Part shown: positions 46,235-56,968 of the stretch, one piece after another
How the letters are laid out: every line of letters begins with the position of its first letter
Numbering within the stretch: position 1 is the stretch's first letter
Source: Hysterangium stoloniferum
Lineage: Eukaryota; Basidiomycota; Agaricomycetes; Hysterangiales; Hysterangiaceae
Assembly: GCA_015178975.1 (NCBI GenBank)
Contig: WHVD01000159.1
Location: forward strand, 120,942-184,941
Direction: 5' to 3'
Length of the DNA stretch: 64,000 bases
Position numbers and translations under genes: made by a program
Notes under the pieces: model-generated
The model's input: only the letters and a program-made list of their open reading frames with translations
What the model was told of the DNA's origin: nothing
Database searches by the model: none

Positions 46235-49200
46235 GCAACCCTGCGGACTCCATGCGGGTTGGGGGTTGCGTTGCCTCTCCACGCATTCAAGAGTTTACTC
46301 GCCTCAACGCATCTGCTCTTTCACATTCTGATTCATTTTTTGTTAAACTTATGTCTAATATGATTCCGAAATTCATTTTTTCAGCTCTCATAAATTCTGG
46401 CTCGACTCATTGTTTTTTAGATACAAAATTCACGCAAAAAAATTCTTTGTCAACTTATTCGATAAATCCCGTCACTCTCCACCTCTTCGATGGCACAAGT
46501 AATTCAGTTGTTACCCAAGCTTGTGATTTACCCATCAGTTTCCCTTGTGGAACATCTCAATCGGTCATGTTCTATGTGACCCAGTTAGACTCAAGTTGCT
46601 CGGTGGTCCTAGGACTCAACTGGCTTACCCACTACAATCCGTTGATTGACTGGATAGCTAACAGTATAACATTCCAGACTCCCGTGGCAGCCGAGGAAAC
46701 TGCACCTGTCTCGGCCTCCCCGGCACCCATGACCTTCCCGGCACCTGCAGTCTCGAGGACTCCTGTGATCCCTACGGCACCAATGGCTTCCCCAGAACCC
46801 ACGGCACCTCCGTCCATTTCTCTGATTAATGCTGCAGCTTTTATTAGGGCTTCAAAAATGGATGGGTCCCAGGCGTTCACTATCAACTTAAAAATTGATG
46901 AAGCAACTGGACGTTTTTCAACCCTGGTATCTGAATCTGAGCAAGCTGCTGACCTAGAAGGCATCCCAGAGAAATATCATGACTTTGCAGATGTTTTTAG
47001 CAAGTGGAAAGCTGACCGGCTTCCACCTCACAGAGAATATGACTTAAAAATCGATCTTGAAGATGGCACCTAGCCACCCCTAGGACATATTTACCCACTC
47101 TCGTCCACGGAACTTTCCGCAATCCACGATTTCCTGGATGAACATTTGTCCATAGGTTTTATCTGACCCTCAAAGTCTCCTTTTGGAGCACCTGTTCTGT
47201 TTGTCAGAAAAAAGGGTGGATCCCTTCGACTATGTGTTGATTTTAGAGGACTCAATGCTGTCACCAAGAAGGATAAATATCCACTCCCACTTATATCTGA
47301 TCTGCTCGATGCTCCGTGGAATGCCCGGATTTACACCAAAATAGATCTCAAACATGCCTATCATTTGGTCTGGATTGCCACGGGCGACAAATGGAAAACC
47401 ACTTTTAGAACCCATTATGGGGCCTTCGAGTGGTTGGTGATCCCCTTTGGACTCACCAATGCTCCGTCTGTTTTTCAGCATTTTATCAACGACATTTTCT
47501 CCGACATGCTCGATGTATGCATCATTGTTTACTTGGACAACATTCTTATCTACTCCGAGAATCCCACGGAACACGACAAACAAGTCCGTGAAGTTCTCCG
47601 GAGGCTCAGACAACATGGTTTATTTGCAAATGGTAAAAAATGTACTTTTGACACGGACTCCATGGAATACCTAGGTTTCATGATGGGACCCGATGGACTC
47701 CGAATGGACAAAACTAAAGTGCAAGTCATCAAAGATTGGCCTGAACCCTGAAAAGTTAAAGATATACAATCCTTCCTCAGCTTTGCCAATTTTTACAGAC
47801 GTTTTATCCATGGATATTCCGACATTACAGTACCCCTTACCCATCTTATGTGTAAGGGTACTCCATGAAACTTTAACGATAAGTGTCAAAAAGCTTTCAA
47901 TATTTTAAAAAATTCTTTTTCTACAGCTCCTATTCTGTCACATTGGAAACCGGACTTCCTGCTCATTGTTGAAACGGACACCTCCAACTATGCACTTGGA
48001 GCCATTTTGACTATCCAGGACTCTGACGGAGAAGTCCACCCCATAGCTTTTCTGTCCCGGACTTTTACCGGAGCAGAGCTCAACTACGATGTTCATGATA
48101 AAGAACTTCTGGCAATCTTTTCAGCTTTCAAAGTGTGGCAACACTATTTGGAAGGCTCAGGAGCTCCTATTGATGTTGTAACAGATCACAAAAACCTGGA
48201 ATACTTTTCTACCACAAAACTTTTGACCTGCCGGCAGGCCCACTGGTCTGAATATCTATCTGCCTTCAACATGATTATCCACTTTCGACCCAGCCGTCTC
48301 GGTGGCAAACCCGATGCTTTAACTAGACGATGGAACATCTATCCTAAAGAGGGGAACAACGACTATGCAACGGTAAATCCGCAAAACCTGAAACCTATTT
48401 TCACGAATCAACAACTTACCGCATTGGTCTGCGCAACTTTCCTCATCAATCCCATTGTCCGTGGAATTATCATTATGGATATTGAGAAGTTACATCAAGA
48501 TATTCTATCGGCAATTATGCTAGACCCAATTACTAAAGCTCACCAGGACAATCCCGTGGACCCCGGTCAACCCCGGTGGTCTCTTGACCAGCATGGTTTC
48601 ATTAGACTTGACGATCGTATCTATGTACCGGACTCCGACGGCCTCCGCCTCAGGATCCTTCAATACAAACATGATCATCCACTCTCAGGACATTTCGGGT
48701 ACAACAAAACTCTATCATTAATAAGAAGAGAATATAATTGGCCCAGACTCCGTGGATTCATTAAGCACTATTGTAAATCTTGCACTACTTGTCCCCACTT
48801 GAAATCTCAGTGACACAAGCCATACGGCCTTTTGAAACAACTCCCGGTACCGGAACACCCGTGGAATTCTATCTCTATGGATTTCATTGAACACCTACCG
48901 GATTCCGAAGCCTTTTCTGCTATTCTAGTCGTTGTTGACAGATTCTCAAAACAAGGTATATTCATCCCTACTTATGACACAATTACGTCCGTGCAGTTAG
49001 CAGAACTTTTCATTATCCACGTATTTTCCAAGCACAGAGTTCCGTCCCACGTGACTTCCAATCGAGGATCAGAGTTCGTGTCTCACTTCTTTAGATCCCT
49101 TGGAAAATCCTTGGACATGACATTACATTTCACGTCCGGACATCACCCAGAAGGTGACGGACAAACCGAACGCATCAACCAGACATTGGAACAATACCTC

Positions 49201-49959
49201 CGCGTATATTGCAACTACCAACAGGACAATTGGAAATCCTTGTTACCACTTGCAGAGTTTGCTTACAACAATGCACCCTCGGCCACTACTGGCATTTCCC
49301 CGTTCTTTGCAAATAAAGGATATAATCCAAATATTACAGTACATCCAGAATGAAATCTTGCCTCTGTTGGTGCTCAAGAGTTCACCATGGACCTCCACGA
49401 GCTCCACGAGGAACTCCGGACTGCAATATTGTCTGCCCAAGAGCAATACCAACATTCAGTGGACAAACACCTGATCCCACCACCAAACTTCAAGATTGGC
49501 GACCGTGTTTATGTCAAAGCTCAATTCTTCTGGACTACCCGTCCATCAAAGAAGCTTGCTGAAAAATATTTAGGTCCGTTTGAAATTATTGCACAAGTAG
49601 GTTCAGTCTCTTGGACTCTACGGCTTCCAGATAGCATGCGCACGGTACACCTGGTATTTCATGTTTCTATGCTAGAACCTTGTACTGCTAACACTATTCC
49701 GGATCGTGTGCAATCTCTGCCTCCTCCTGTCATTATTGACGGAGAACCCGAGTTTGAAATCTCACAGATTTTAGATTCAAAAATTGATAAGCGTCGATGC
49801 ACTTGTAAACTGCTTTACTTGGTCAAGTGGGCGGGTTACGAGGGCACCAATGAAGAGATCTCATGGATTTTGGCCACGGAACTTGGTAATGCCATGGAAA
49901 TCGTTACTGACTTTCATACAGCTTACCCACTCAAACCTGGACCATTATCGTCCCTATGA
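46229..49959 (+). pseudogene. Pol polyprotein of the chromovirus, with six in-frame stops
   Basis: One frame runs from the gag overlap to 49959. Domains: protease with LINSGSTH, where families usually have D-S/T-G; a Pro/Ala-rich spacer; RT with KIDLKHAYH and YLDN in place of YLDD (about 47530-47545); RNase H with DHKNLEY; integrase with CKSCTTC, MDFIE, SNRGSEF in place of SDRGSEF, and GDGQTER; and a C-terminal chromodomain with LLYLVKWAGYEG (about 49812-49850). Stops lie at 47071, about 47164, 47749, 47866, 48811 and 49351. Four are TGA where arginine is expected, consistent with CGA to TGA. The two upstream stops fall before the RT core. No active enzymes are expected from this copy. Confidence 0.9.
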
Positions 49960-50156
49960 CCACACTCCACAGGCCCCGTGTTACGTTTGGACTCATTTTC
50001 ATTATTCCCTGTCACCCTATGTCTCTCTTTGCTTTTACAGGTTCTGACATGTCTTGTCAAGTCTTTAAGCGGACTCTCTGTGGACTTTGGCTTTGACTTT
50101 TATTTTTATGTTTTTCACACTTTACTTTTATGTTCAATTATTATTAAGTTTTATTT

Positions 50157-51169
50157 CTATTCTTCATCTACATTGATGGGGCTATCCTTTTTCCCCGCCT
50201 CTTTTTCCACCTCAGCTTTTCCCGCCTCATTCATCTCCTTGGGTAGCTCCGCGATGTCCACAGGCACCTCCTCCTCATCTGAACTGGCTTCCTTGGAACT
50301 CCCAGCCTCCAGCTTCTCATAAACAAAGCTGGCATACTCCATCAGGAACCTAAAATGGTCCCCACGGAGTGCACGGAGATCGTTCACCATCACAACACTG
50401 ACCTTGTTGCTCTTCTGGAGCAACTCATTCTGGGCTTCTATGCCCTCGGCGATCCGTCCCAAAACTTCCTCCAGACTGGAGTATCCATCCGACCCACCAT
50501 TCTCCTGTGAACCGGACCCCGCAGCCTGCTTGTGAACGAGCGAGCACCTCGCCTTGAGGTGCGTGCACTGGTAACAGCCCGGGCCCCGGCCGGACTTCCA
50601 ATTACACTCAGTGTTCTGGTCATTACAACCGGAACACTGTGGGTCATTCCGAGTCGGTAGGCGGACTGGCGCCGCCTTCCTTGCTTTCTGTTGATACGGT
50701 TAGCTCCACGGTATACCCACAGACCCGAGACTCACTTTGTTGGGGCTTTCTGGCTCCCCCTCGGACTCGGACTCGACTTCCACTGCCTTGCGCTGAAAAC
50801 GCCAAGTCAAAAAAAAGCAAGAAGTTGAACTATGGGACTTACCTTTCCTGCAACAACCGTGGCTCTATCCACGGCCACCCGGGCTTTCTCTGCTGCCACC
50901 CTGGCCTTCTCCGCAGCCACCCATGCAGCCTCCTCCTCCTCCCTCTGCTTCTGCCTCGCAGCCTCTTCCTCCGCAGCCACAGCCACCTGGTATTCCCTAT
51001 TCAGGGCCTCCTCGACCTCCCGGGCTTCTCGCTCTGCCTCTTCTCGCTGTTGATGTTGCTCGTCCCACTGTGCCAAGATTTGGGCAGCAGACAGCAGCAC
51101 CCGGTACTGACTGCCCGTGGAGGGCCCGGCGGTTGGCATAGGCTTGCGCGGCATGGGCTTTGGTCCCAT
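50157..51169 (-). CDS. Antisense gene of the chromovirus: coiled coil plus Zn2Cys6-like cluster
   Basis: On the strand opposite gag-pol, exons 50843-51169, 50736-50792 and 50157-50687 join in phase with GTAAGT/CAG and GTGAGT/CAG introns, giving 304 residues. Residues 1-25 are basic and Pro-rich (MGPKPMPRKP). Residues about 35-108 form a strongly charged Ala/Glu/Arg coiled coil. Exon 2 is acidic. Exon 3 carries CSGCNDQNTEC, then nine residues, then CYQCTHLKARC: the spacing C-x2-C-x6-C-x9-C-x2-C-x6-C fits the fungal binuclear zinc cluster. A Glu/Lys-rich tail ends PINVDEE. There is no stop or frameshift, unlike pol. The same design is visible in the old element at 6300-4554. It may bind DNA or RNA and act in regulation or targeting of the element; this is inference. 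Transcription would start near the 3' LTR. Confidence 0.8.
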
Positions 51170-51367
51170 TTTTTTCAATGATGGGGGTAATAAAGAAGAA
51201 GAAATTTCTATTTTTTCAAATTTATATATAGGCTCGTCGCGTTTGAACCTTACCTTCCAGATCACATGACTCTTTGACACATACGTGTAACCGACATGAC
51301 TTTTGACACATGCGCGTAGCCAACAAGAACCTTATCTAGGTCTAGAGCCTTTTTGAGACTTCGGCAT

Positions 51368-51380
51368 AAAGGGAGGGTAC
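51368..51380 (+). other. Polypurine tract before the 3' LTR
   Basis: AAAGGGAGGGTAC immediately precedes TGTTATGACC. It matches the junction of the old copy at 6508-6520, and is the expected plus-strand priming site for reverse transcription. Confidence 0.75.
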
Positions 51381-52212
51381 TGTTATGACCGGACAATCCC
51401 GCCGGACTCCAGGCACTAACCCGTACGCCCCCATGCACTACAAGCCCCAATTGTCTGTTTATAGGATTTCCCGCCCGGACTCTGTTATGTCAAGACTTGT
51501 TACATTCGACCTCATTACGACACATATCAGTCACCGGACTTCCCCCAGACTCTGTCTCTGTCTATGTCCGTCTTCGTCCCACGTATCAGTCACTGGACCC
51601 TGCTCAGAATCCTGTCACCGCTCTAATCGAGCCCCGTTCCCGTTTTAGTCAAATGACCTGTCACGATTTAGGACTCCGCTCCTGCTCCGTTTCCCATTAT
51701 GGGTTATGCTTTGTCACGATTCAGACTCCGCTCCGTTCCATTCCATTCCTAACACCAATTTGGTGTTTACTATTCCTGTTTTATGTTTTGTTAGTTTCAT
51801 TTTGTCATTACTGGATTTGGTATGTCATTCACTCCATGGTCTATATAAACTGGCAGATGTTGTACATACAATCCAGTCAGAAAATTAGCTTAGATTCCCC
51901 CCAGTAATCTAATAACATTTTCCGCTCTAAAACCTTACTTGATTCACATCGCTTGCACTAGTCGGAGCCCACGGGCTCCGGTGCATCTATCTCTCTCAAC
52001 TATCTCAACTCATGACCCACGACCTCTGACGTACGACCCATGACCTCCAACTTATGACCTACGACACACGAACCCCGCCCCGGGATTCCCATCCATCTGT
52101 TTGAAATTGGACAACACGATCTAGTGAGGGTGCAGCCTATAAGCTGAAGCCAAGTCCTACCAGATATCCCACAGGTTTCTCCAGAAACCCGGCCTGTGTG
52201 TGTGTCCTAACA
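51381..52212 (+). repeat. 3' LTR of the chromovirus
   Basis: 832 bases, TGTTATGACC...TCCTAACA. It differs from the 5' LTR by scattered substitutions and by loss of 8 bases in the GACTCCCCGGG region. Several differences are CG in one LTR and TG or CA in the other, in both directions, for example ACGACC against ATGACC at the start. Confidence 0.92.
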
Positions 52213-52217
52213 CACTC

Positions 52218-52636
52218 AAGGATTGGGATCCTGAGTGGTTGAGGGGAGAAAATCAAATGATGTTTGGCATAAAGTACCGCCAAAGAAAGCTCGTCGCAAT
52301 GGAATATATCGAAAGGCGAGTCAGGTCTCACAGTTTATCTCTATCTATCTACAGTATCTCACTCAGTGCCATTCCTTGCTTGATTTTCTCAATTCACCAC
52401 ATTCACCGTTGCGCAGATGCCAGCAAGACGACACTGTATTTCTCACCAAATGGCCAGCCGCCCATGAAGGTCCCAAGAAATTGCTCGAAGCAATCACGGA
52501 TGATCTGAAGGACAGGGAGGTCATCAAGTCGCGAAAAAGCCATAAAGGTCAAATCAAAATCAAAAAAAAAATTCATGACATGATATACACAACAACACCA
52601 CCCATCATTTCAATCTCCATTCGATACACACTGTAA
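52218..52636 (+). pseudogene. Crypton-type tyrosine recombinase gene, 3' part with GCR1-like domain
   Basis: After the second CACTC the reading frame of 44065 resumes directly as KDWDPEWLRG and NQMMFGIKYRQRKLV, then EYIER at 52315. This is the C-terminal DNA-binding-like domain typical of fungal Crypton recombinases. An intron with a GC donor (AAAG|GCGAGT) and a GCAG acceptor spans 52316-52416. The last exon reads CQQDDTVFLTKWPAAHEG and KKLLEAI, then a Lys-rich stretch to a stop at 52634. The true stop may be elsewhere, since the last 15 codons look non-coding. Confidence 0.7.
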
Positions 52637-53364
52637 GACTCAATATTTATTTATTACACTAAGTCATTTCAGTCTCAGTGTCAATTTTATACACCCAGTC
52701 ACAAACACAAGCCGTTTCAATCCAAATTTATTTATACTATTTTAATATACGGACAAAACAGTCGATTATATACCACGACGATAAAGTTTGGTTGAGGGGA
52801 AAGGGGGGGGCATGCTCACTAAGGCAGGTTGAAGGTGGGGTTGGATTGGAGAGGAGGGTGCAGTAGCGGCAAGGGGAGCGAGTGGAGGGGAGCAGAAGTG
52901 AAAACCCAAAAACACCAGGAGGAAGAAAAAAGGGAGAGAGATCAGTAATTGGCATAATAATCAGCAGATAATCACTCATCACTGGCTGGCAAAAGCAAAC
53001 ACATTTCTCATCGACAAATAGGACCAAAGAAACCGGGCGAGTTGAAGATGGGGTGTGGCTCAAGTAGTCGAGTACAGCCTGTAGAAAAGGAGACCGTGTG
53101 GAGTGTGCATGGTTGCTTAAACGAGAAAGTATGCACTAACAATGTGAACGAGAGAATGTGTGGAAAGTCTTCAGCCATCCGTGATTAGCTCCGCTGCATT
53201 TGGGGCTGAGGCAGGGAGTGAATGTAACAGAACTGGGGAGAACCTTGGCTGCTCATGGACATTTGTGTAGCAGGCAGACATGGTGCAATTATGTGTTCAA
53301 GTTGCTTAAATGAGAGGAGAGTTGTTTTGTGCGAGAAGAGGAGTGATGTGACCTTTGCCTCCCT
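52637..53364. other. Spacer without a gene
   Basis: No gene is supported. An ATTTCAATC/CATTTCAGTCTC-like AT-rich part (52600-52760) is followed by a G-rich part (52795-52935, with a GGGGGGG run). Whether the 3' end of the Crypton lies here could not be seen. Confidence 0.3.
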
Positions 53365-53501
53365 TCATTCCAGCCGACCGTGTTCTGATGACGGACACGG
53401 TACCGCGAGCATGCTGGAACTGTGATATCCTTGAGGAAGAGGGAGAGCAAAGATTTCGAGCTGTCGTGGGTGAGATCAAGCGGGCTTGTGCCACTCTCTG
53501 A
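53365..53501 (+). pseudogene. C-terminal fragment of the small PD-(D/E)XK-like gene, copy C
   Basis: After an acceptor-like TTCCAG, the frame reads PADRVLMTDTVPRACWNCDI, then EEEGEQRFRAVVGEIKRACATL and a stop. This parallels the C termini of copy A (about 54256-54136, minus strand) and copy B (62905-63036). The sequence after the stop, with GACCCGCCTGTATATATGGTC, also resembles the sequence after copies A and B, so the copies were duplicated with their 3' flank. The rest of the gene is missing. Confidence 0.6.
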
Positions 53502-54135
53502 AACTATTGCTATGTCGTGGTATGTTGCGGACCCGCCTGTATATATGGTCTATATAGAACTTCAAAGGAATAGCGACTGCATCCAGATAATTTGATCCAC
53601 TGCGGAAAAGACAATATTAACTCAAAATATGGTATAACTTGATAGACGCTGACCTTTTGCACTGTTGCATAGGCCCCATGCGGCGGCTCCAGAGACTTCA
53701 AATCTGGATCAGCCCCAAGGGGCGTCAGCAAGGTCAGCTTCCAATATTTTTTTATTTCGAGTACATTTCTTCTTGTGTTTAACCTGTGATACCTGTATGT
53801 CTTCTATCGACGTTTTCGTACTGCTTGGGCTACCCCTTTTTCCGCGTGAGTGTTTCAACCTAATCCCCATCATCATCTCAATTCACGTATTCACTTTTAT
53901 TCAACCTCGGCTTGCTCTGATAAAGGCCGATTACAACATCGACAACAAGCGATGCTCATACTTCTATTGTCAAATCTCGTCGTCTCAAATATAGTATATA
54001 TGAACGCTGGATCAAGGGTAGCAATACCCAATAACACTTGTTGCATCTTAAGCATCATACGTGACGCATGAAATTCCGCACATCAGAGTTTCTCTATGGC
54101 CCATTTACAGACGGGTCATCAGCATACCAAGCATA
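53502..54135. other. Spacer between facing copies C and A
   Basis: No gene is seen. Both ends resemble 3' flank of the small gene family, because copies C (plus) and A (minus) face each other. The middle (53740-54000) is T-rich with no usable frame. Confidence 0.3.
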
Positions 54136-54740
54136 TCAGAGAGCTGCACAACCCTGCTTGATCTCGTCCACTACAGCTTGAAATCTTTGCTCTCCCTCAT
54201 CCTGAAGGATATCACAGCTCCAACGTGCTCGCGGTGCCATGTCCGTCAACTGATCAGGGTGGGCTGGAATGGAACGAGGCACAATGACTCGATTGCAAAC
54301 TTTATAAAAGCAGAGCTGGGTTCTCATTGCGCTGACAGCGTGGGAAACAGGCAGAGGACAGTCAGCTATCGAGTCGAAGGCAGTGAGCATCCAAGCCTGA
54401 ATAAAATGACTACGACCGACCATACAAATCCGGGAGACGAGATCGGATCTGTTTGTCGGCGGCTTCACGAGTAGAAGCGTATCGAAGGTCACCAGGTGGC
54501 TTCAGCTGCAAAATAAAGACCGGTTTGTCTTCGAGGAAGACTTCGTACAAGATAAAAAAGTCCACTGGCTCCGATGGACCTGGAAAGTACTGGGGAACAA
54601 CCGTAAATTCGGTGTCAGGTGGAAAGAGAAGGTTCAAGAGCTTGTTATAAGCACCGTGGAAGTCGGTCTCAGAGGGCGTGGGGAGGGTCTGTTCGAACTG
54701 GCGAAGGACATCGGGTAGCCATAGTTGCGGCAGGTTTCAT
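54136..54740 (-). pseudogene. Small gene with PD-(D/E)XK-like motif, copy A
   Basis: On the minus strand a first part (54720-54430) reads LPDVLRQFEQTLPTPSETDF, then GAYNKLLNLLFPPDTEFTV, with VDFFILYEVFLEDKPVFILQ LK. The Asp followed by Q-x-K resembles a PD-(D/E)XK nuclease core (inference). A second part (54430-54136) in another frame ends EGEQRFQAVVDEIKQGCAAL. Relative to copy B the start region lacks four bases, so the aligned ATG is out of frame. The two parts need an intron or a frameshift around 54415-54430, where a 24-base GT...AG segment is too short to be a normal intron. The full product would be about 195 residues. I recall similar short multicopy proteins in mushroom genomes, but the function is not known to me. 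Confidence 0.55.
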
Positions 54741-56968
54741 GTTGTTCATGCGGCCATACAAATATGCAACTCCGCTATATGCTGCCGTGATATGCAAAGG
54801 GGGTAATGTAGTTGCGTATTTCGTTCTACGTGCGTCAAGGTTTCTACAACTCGGGCTGAAGCCCCCTATTAGACACCACCCAAATTACAATCGCCCATCA
54901 TGACGTACGGCGGGAGGCTATTTGCCTGATGTCAGCAGCGAAGTTGTTTTAATTGCGGATGCGTTTCGCCGTTAAATCTTATGACTTCAAATGGTACGAG
55001 AGGGTTGTGCTTTCTGAAGTAGAACAGAAGGAGTGTCGTCGTTGTTGGCTGAAGGTAAATTTTTCGAGGAGAAACTAGTCTCCCAATTCAGCCTGATATC
55101 TTATTGAAATCTTTGAGAGATTTCGATGTACGTAGTTCCGTTGTAACCACTGCACGGCAGGTTCTCTTGGTAGGTGGCCCATGTGATTCCCTTTTCTCCA
55201 AAAATTTCATGATGGTGTAACACCATAGCAAAAAGGGTCAATGTAGACATTTAAAGCAATAATTTCACTTATTTCGGTGGGGCGACGGTGGAATAATGAT
55301 AAAACTATCAGCAGCGAGTCCGAGGGTTGAGCCGCCAAACAGACATAAGATAGTGGGACTCTCGAGGATGTGGATGCGAGAAATAATTCGTAAGGAATTG
55401 AGGACGGACTATGATTGAAGATATGATCCGTGTAAGTATGTCGCGAATGCATTATGGTTCACTCACCCTTGTGTTAGACAGAGAATGCAGTGTTTTCAAA
55501 AGGATCTACTGAGGAATGAATATTCGGATATTCTGAATGCCCTGCAAATATAAATCTACCAAAAATGCAGCACCATTTACTGCAGCTGAAGCGCTGAGGT
55601 GAAATTGGATGAACTCACGTAATTTGGGGAAGGTGAGGTTGGATTAACTGCCGGTTTAGCGAACGTCAGAGACCATAGAAATCGTGAAAGATGAGAATCG
55701 TGTAGTATATAGAAATATGAACACGTACCTGGGCGGTATTTGGGCAGCCTTTGTGACCGGAACTTGAAACAACATTACGGCCCTTGTGCATGCTCTCCTG
55801 CCACATGACCCGGTAAATGTTGTCAATTGTCAGAATGTCATATTCATATATACATATCCATAATGGTGTTCAAATGCTTACCCCACAGGACGGTGTCAGT
55901 GGGCTTGAGAAGTTGATGCGGTGGAAGCCAACAACCAAGCTGGTGAATACGGCTCAGGCTGGTCTGGCCATAAATATGTTCTATTGGCTCCGATAGACGT
56001 GTTCTCATGGCTTTCAAGGAAACCCTTCAGGTATTGGTGTATGCATTTGCGTATCAGCATATATCTGACTGCTACACACCCCTGTCTCGCGCCTTCCTTG
56101 CTATTTCTGAAGCTTCTAGGTGAAGCAATAACAACGGACTAACTATCAAGTCAATATACTCATTTTACGGCATATTCCACATTCTTTATTTTCATCTTTT
56201 TTCATCTTTTAGTCTTTTGGTGGCTGCAAACGGTTCCTAAGCGGACACATCAGAAGCCCAACCACACCACAATCGAAGGGTCACTTATTGCATAAAGTCT
56301 TATGATACATTGATGATCAACAAAACTTTCTTTCTTGATACATTGACAGGTTTGCTTCGGACTCGTCTCGGGTAACCGAACCATTATCTTCACAAGTGGT
56401 CAATGGCGCATTGATGTAAGTATTGAATGAACAAATTGTTTATTGAACGACTTATGCTCAGACATAAACAGAAGCGTCACCACCGACCAAATCATTACGA
56501 ATATTGGTTCCGATAATGCCGGGGGATACCCCCAGCATAACTGGGACACTCGGCAACGGACTGGCAGGCGGAGAAGCGTTCACTAATGTTCTTTACATAA
56601 AAGTATCATTAGATATTATTTTCTAGGTACATAATTTCTGTTAGTTGAGTCCAATAGACTGAGGTATATGATTTTCTAGTTCCCACTCGCTTCAATTCAA
56701 TTACTATAATTTTGACACTTTCTAATGATAACTAGCTATTAATGTTGTTTTATTTCCGCTTACAGGTCACAGCTGTGACCGCGGTGGACGCAAGGACGTC
56801 ACGTGGCACAGATGCGTCACGCTGCAATCTGACACGTGACTCGGTGGCTTTAAGGAAACATGTTAGGTATTGGTATTTACATTTACATCGAGTACATGAA
56901 CGGAGTTTTAAATTTGAAAGGCTCTGGGAAATTGTCCTTAAAATCTGACGGTGTCGACTGCCGCAACT
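54741..56968. other. Spacer with gene-like scraps only
   Basis: No gene can be supported. Minus-strand scraps at 55970-55740 (CWLPPHQLLKPTDTVLW, then GHKGCPNTAQ before a GTACGT donor) and plus-strand 56341-56410 (FGLVSGNRTIIFTSGQWRID before GTAAGT) look like exons but do not extend. The stretch 56005-56060 resembles 56840-56900 (GGCTTT, AAGGAAAC, AGGTATTGGT), so part of the leader of copy B is duplicated. Confidence 0.3.

Larger units (their letters stand above)
44066..52212 (+). mobile_element. Full-length chromovirus (Ty3/gypsy) with antisense gene
   Basis: LTRs 44066-44905 and 51381-52212 (TGTTA...TAACA) bound 8147 bases, flanked by CACTC at 44061-44065 and 52213-52217. Removing the element restores the recombinase exon in frame. 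The order is: 5' LTR, gag (44942-46234), pol in the -1 frame (to 49959: protease, RT, RNase H, integrase, chromodomain), an antisense three-exon gene (51169-50157), polypurine tract, 3' LTR. Gag and the antisense gene read without interruption. Pol has six in-frame stops and altered catalytic residues, so it is not autonomous now. The LTRs differ at a number of positions, several being CG against TG or CA. No clear tRNA primer site was recognised after the 5' LTR. Confidence 0.95.

Noticed and set aside
46632-46964. Minus-strand frame inside pol of the chromovirus, as a second antisense gene
   Set aside because: It is a mirror of the Pro/Ala-rich spacer between protease and RT, with no splice sites and no matching frame in the old element.
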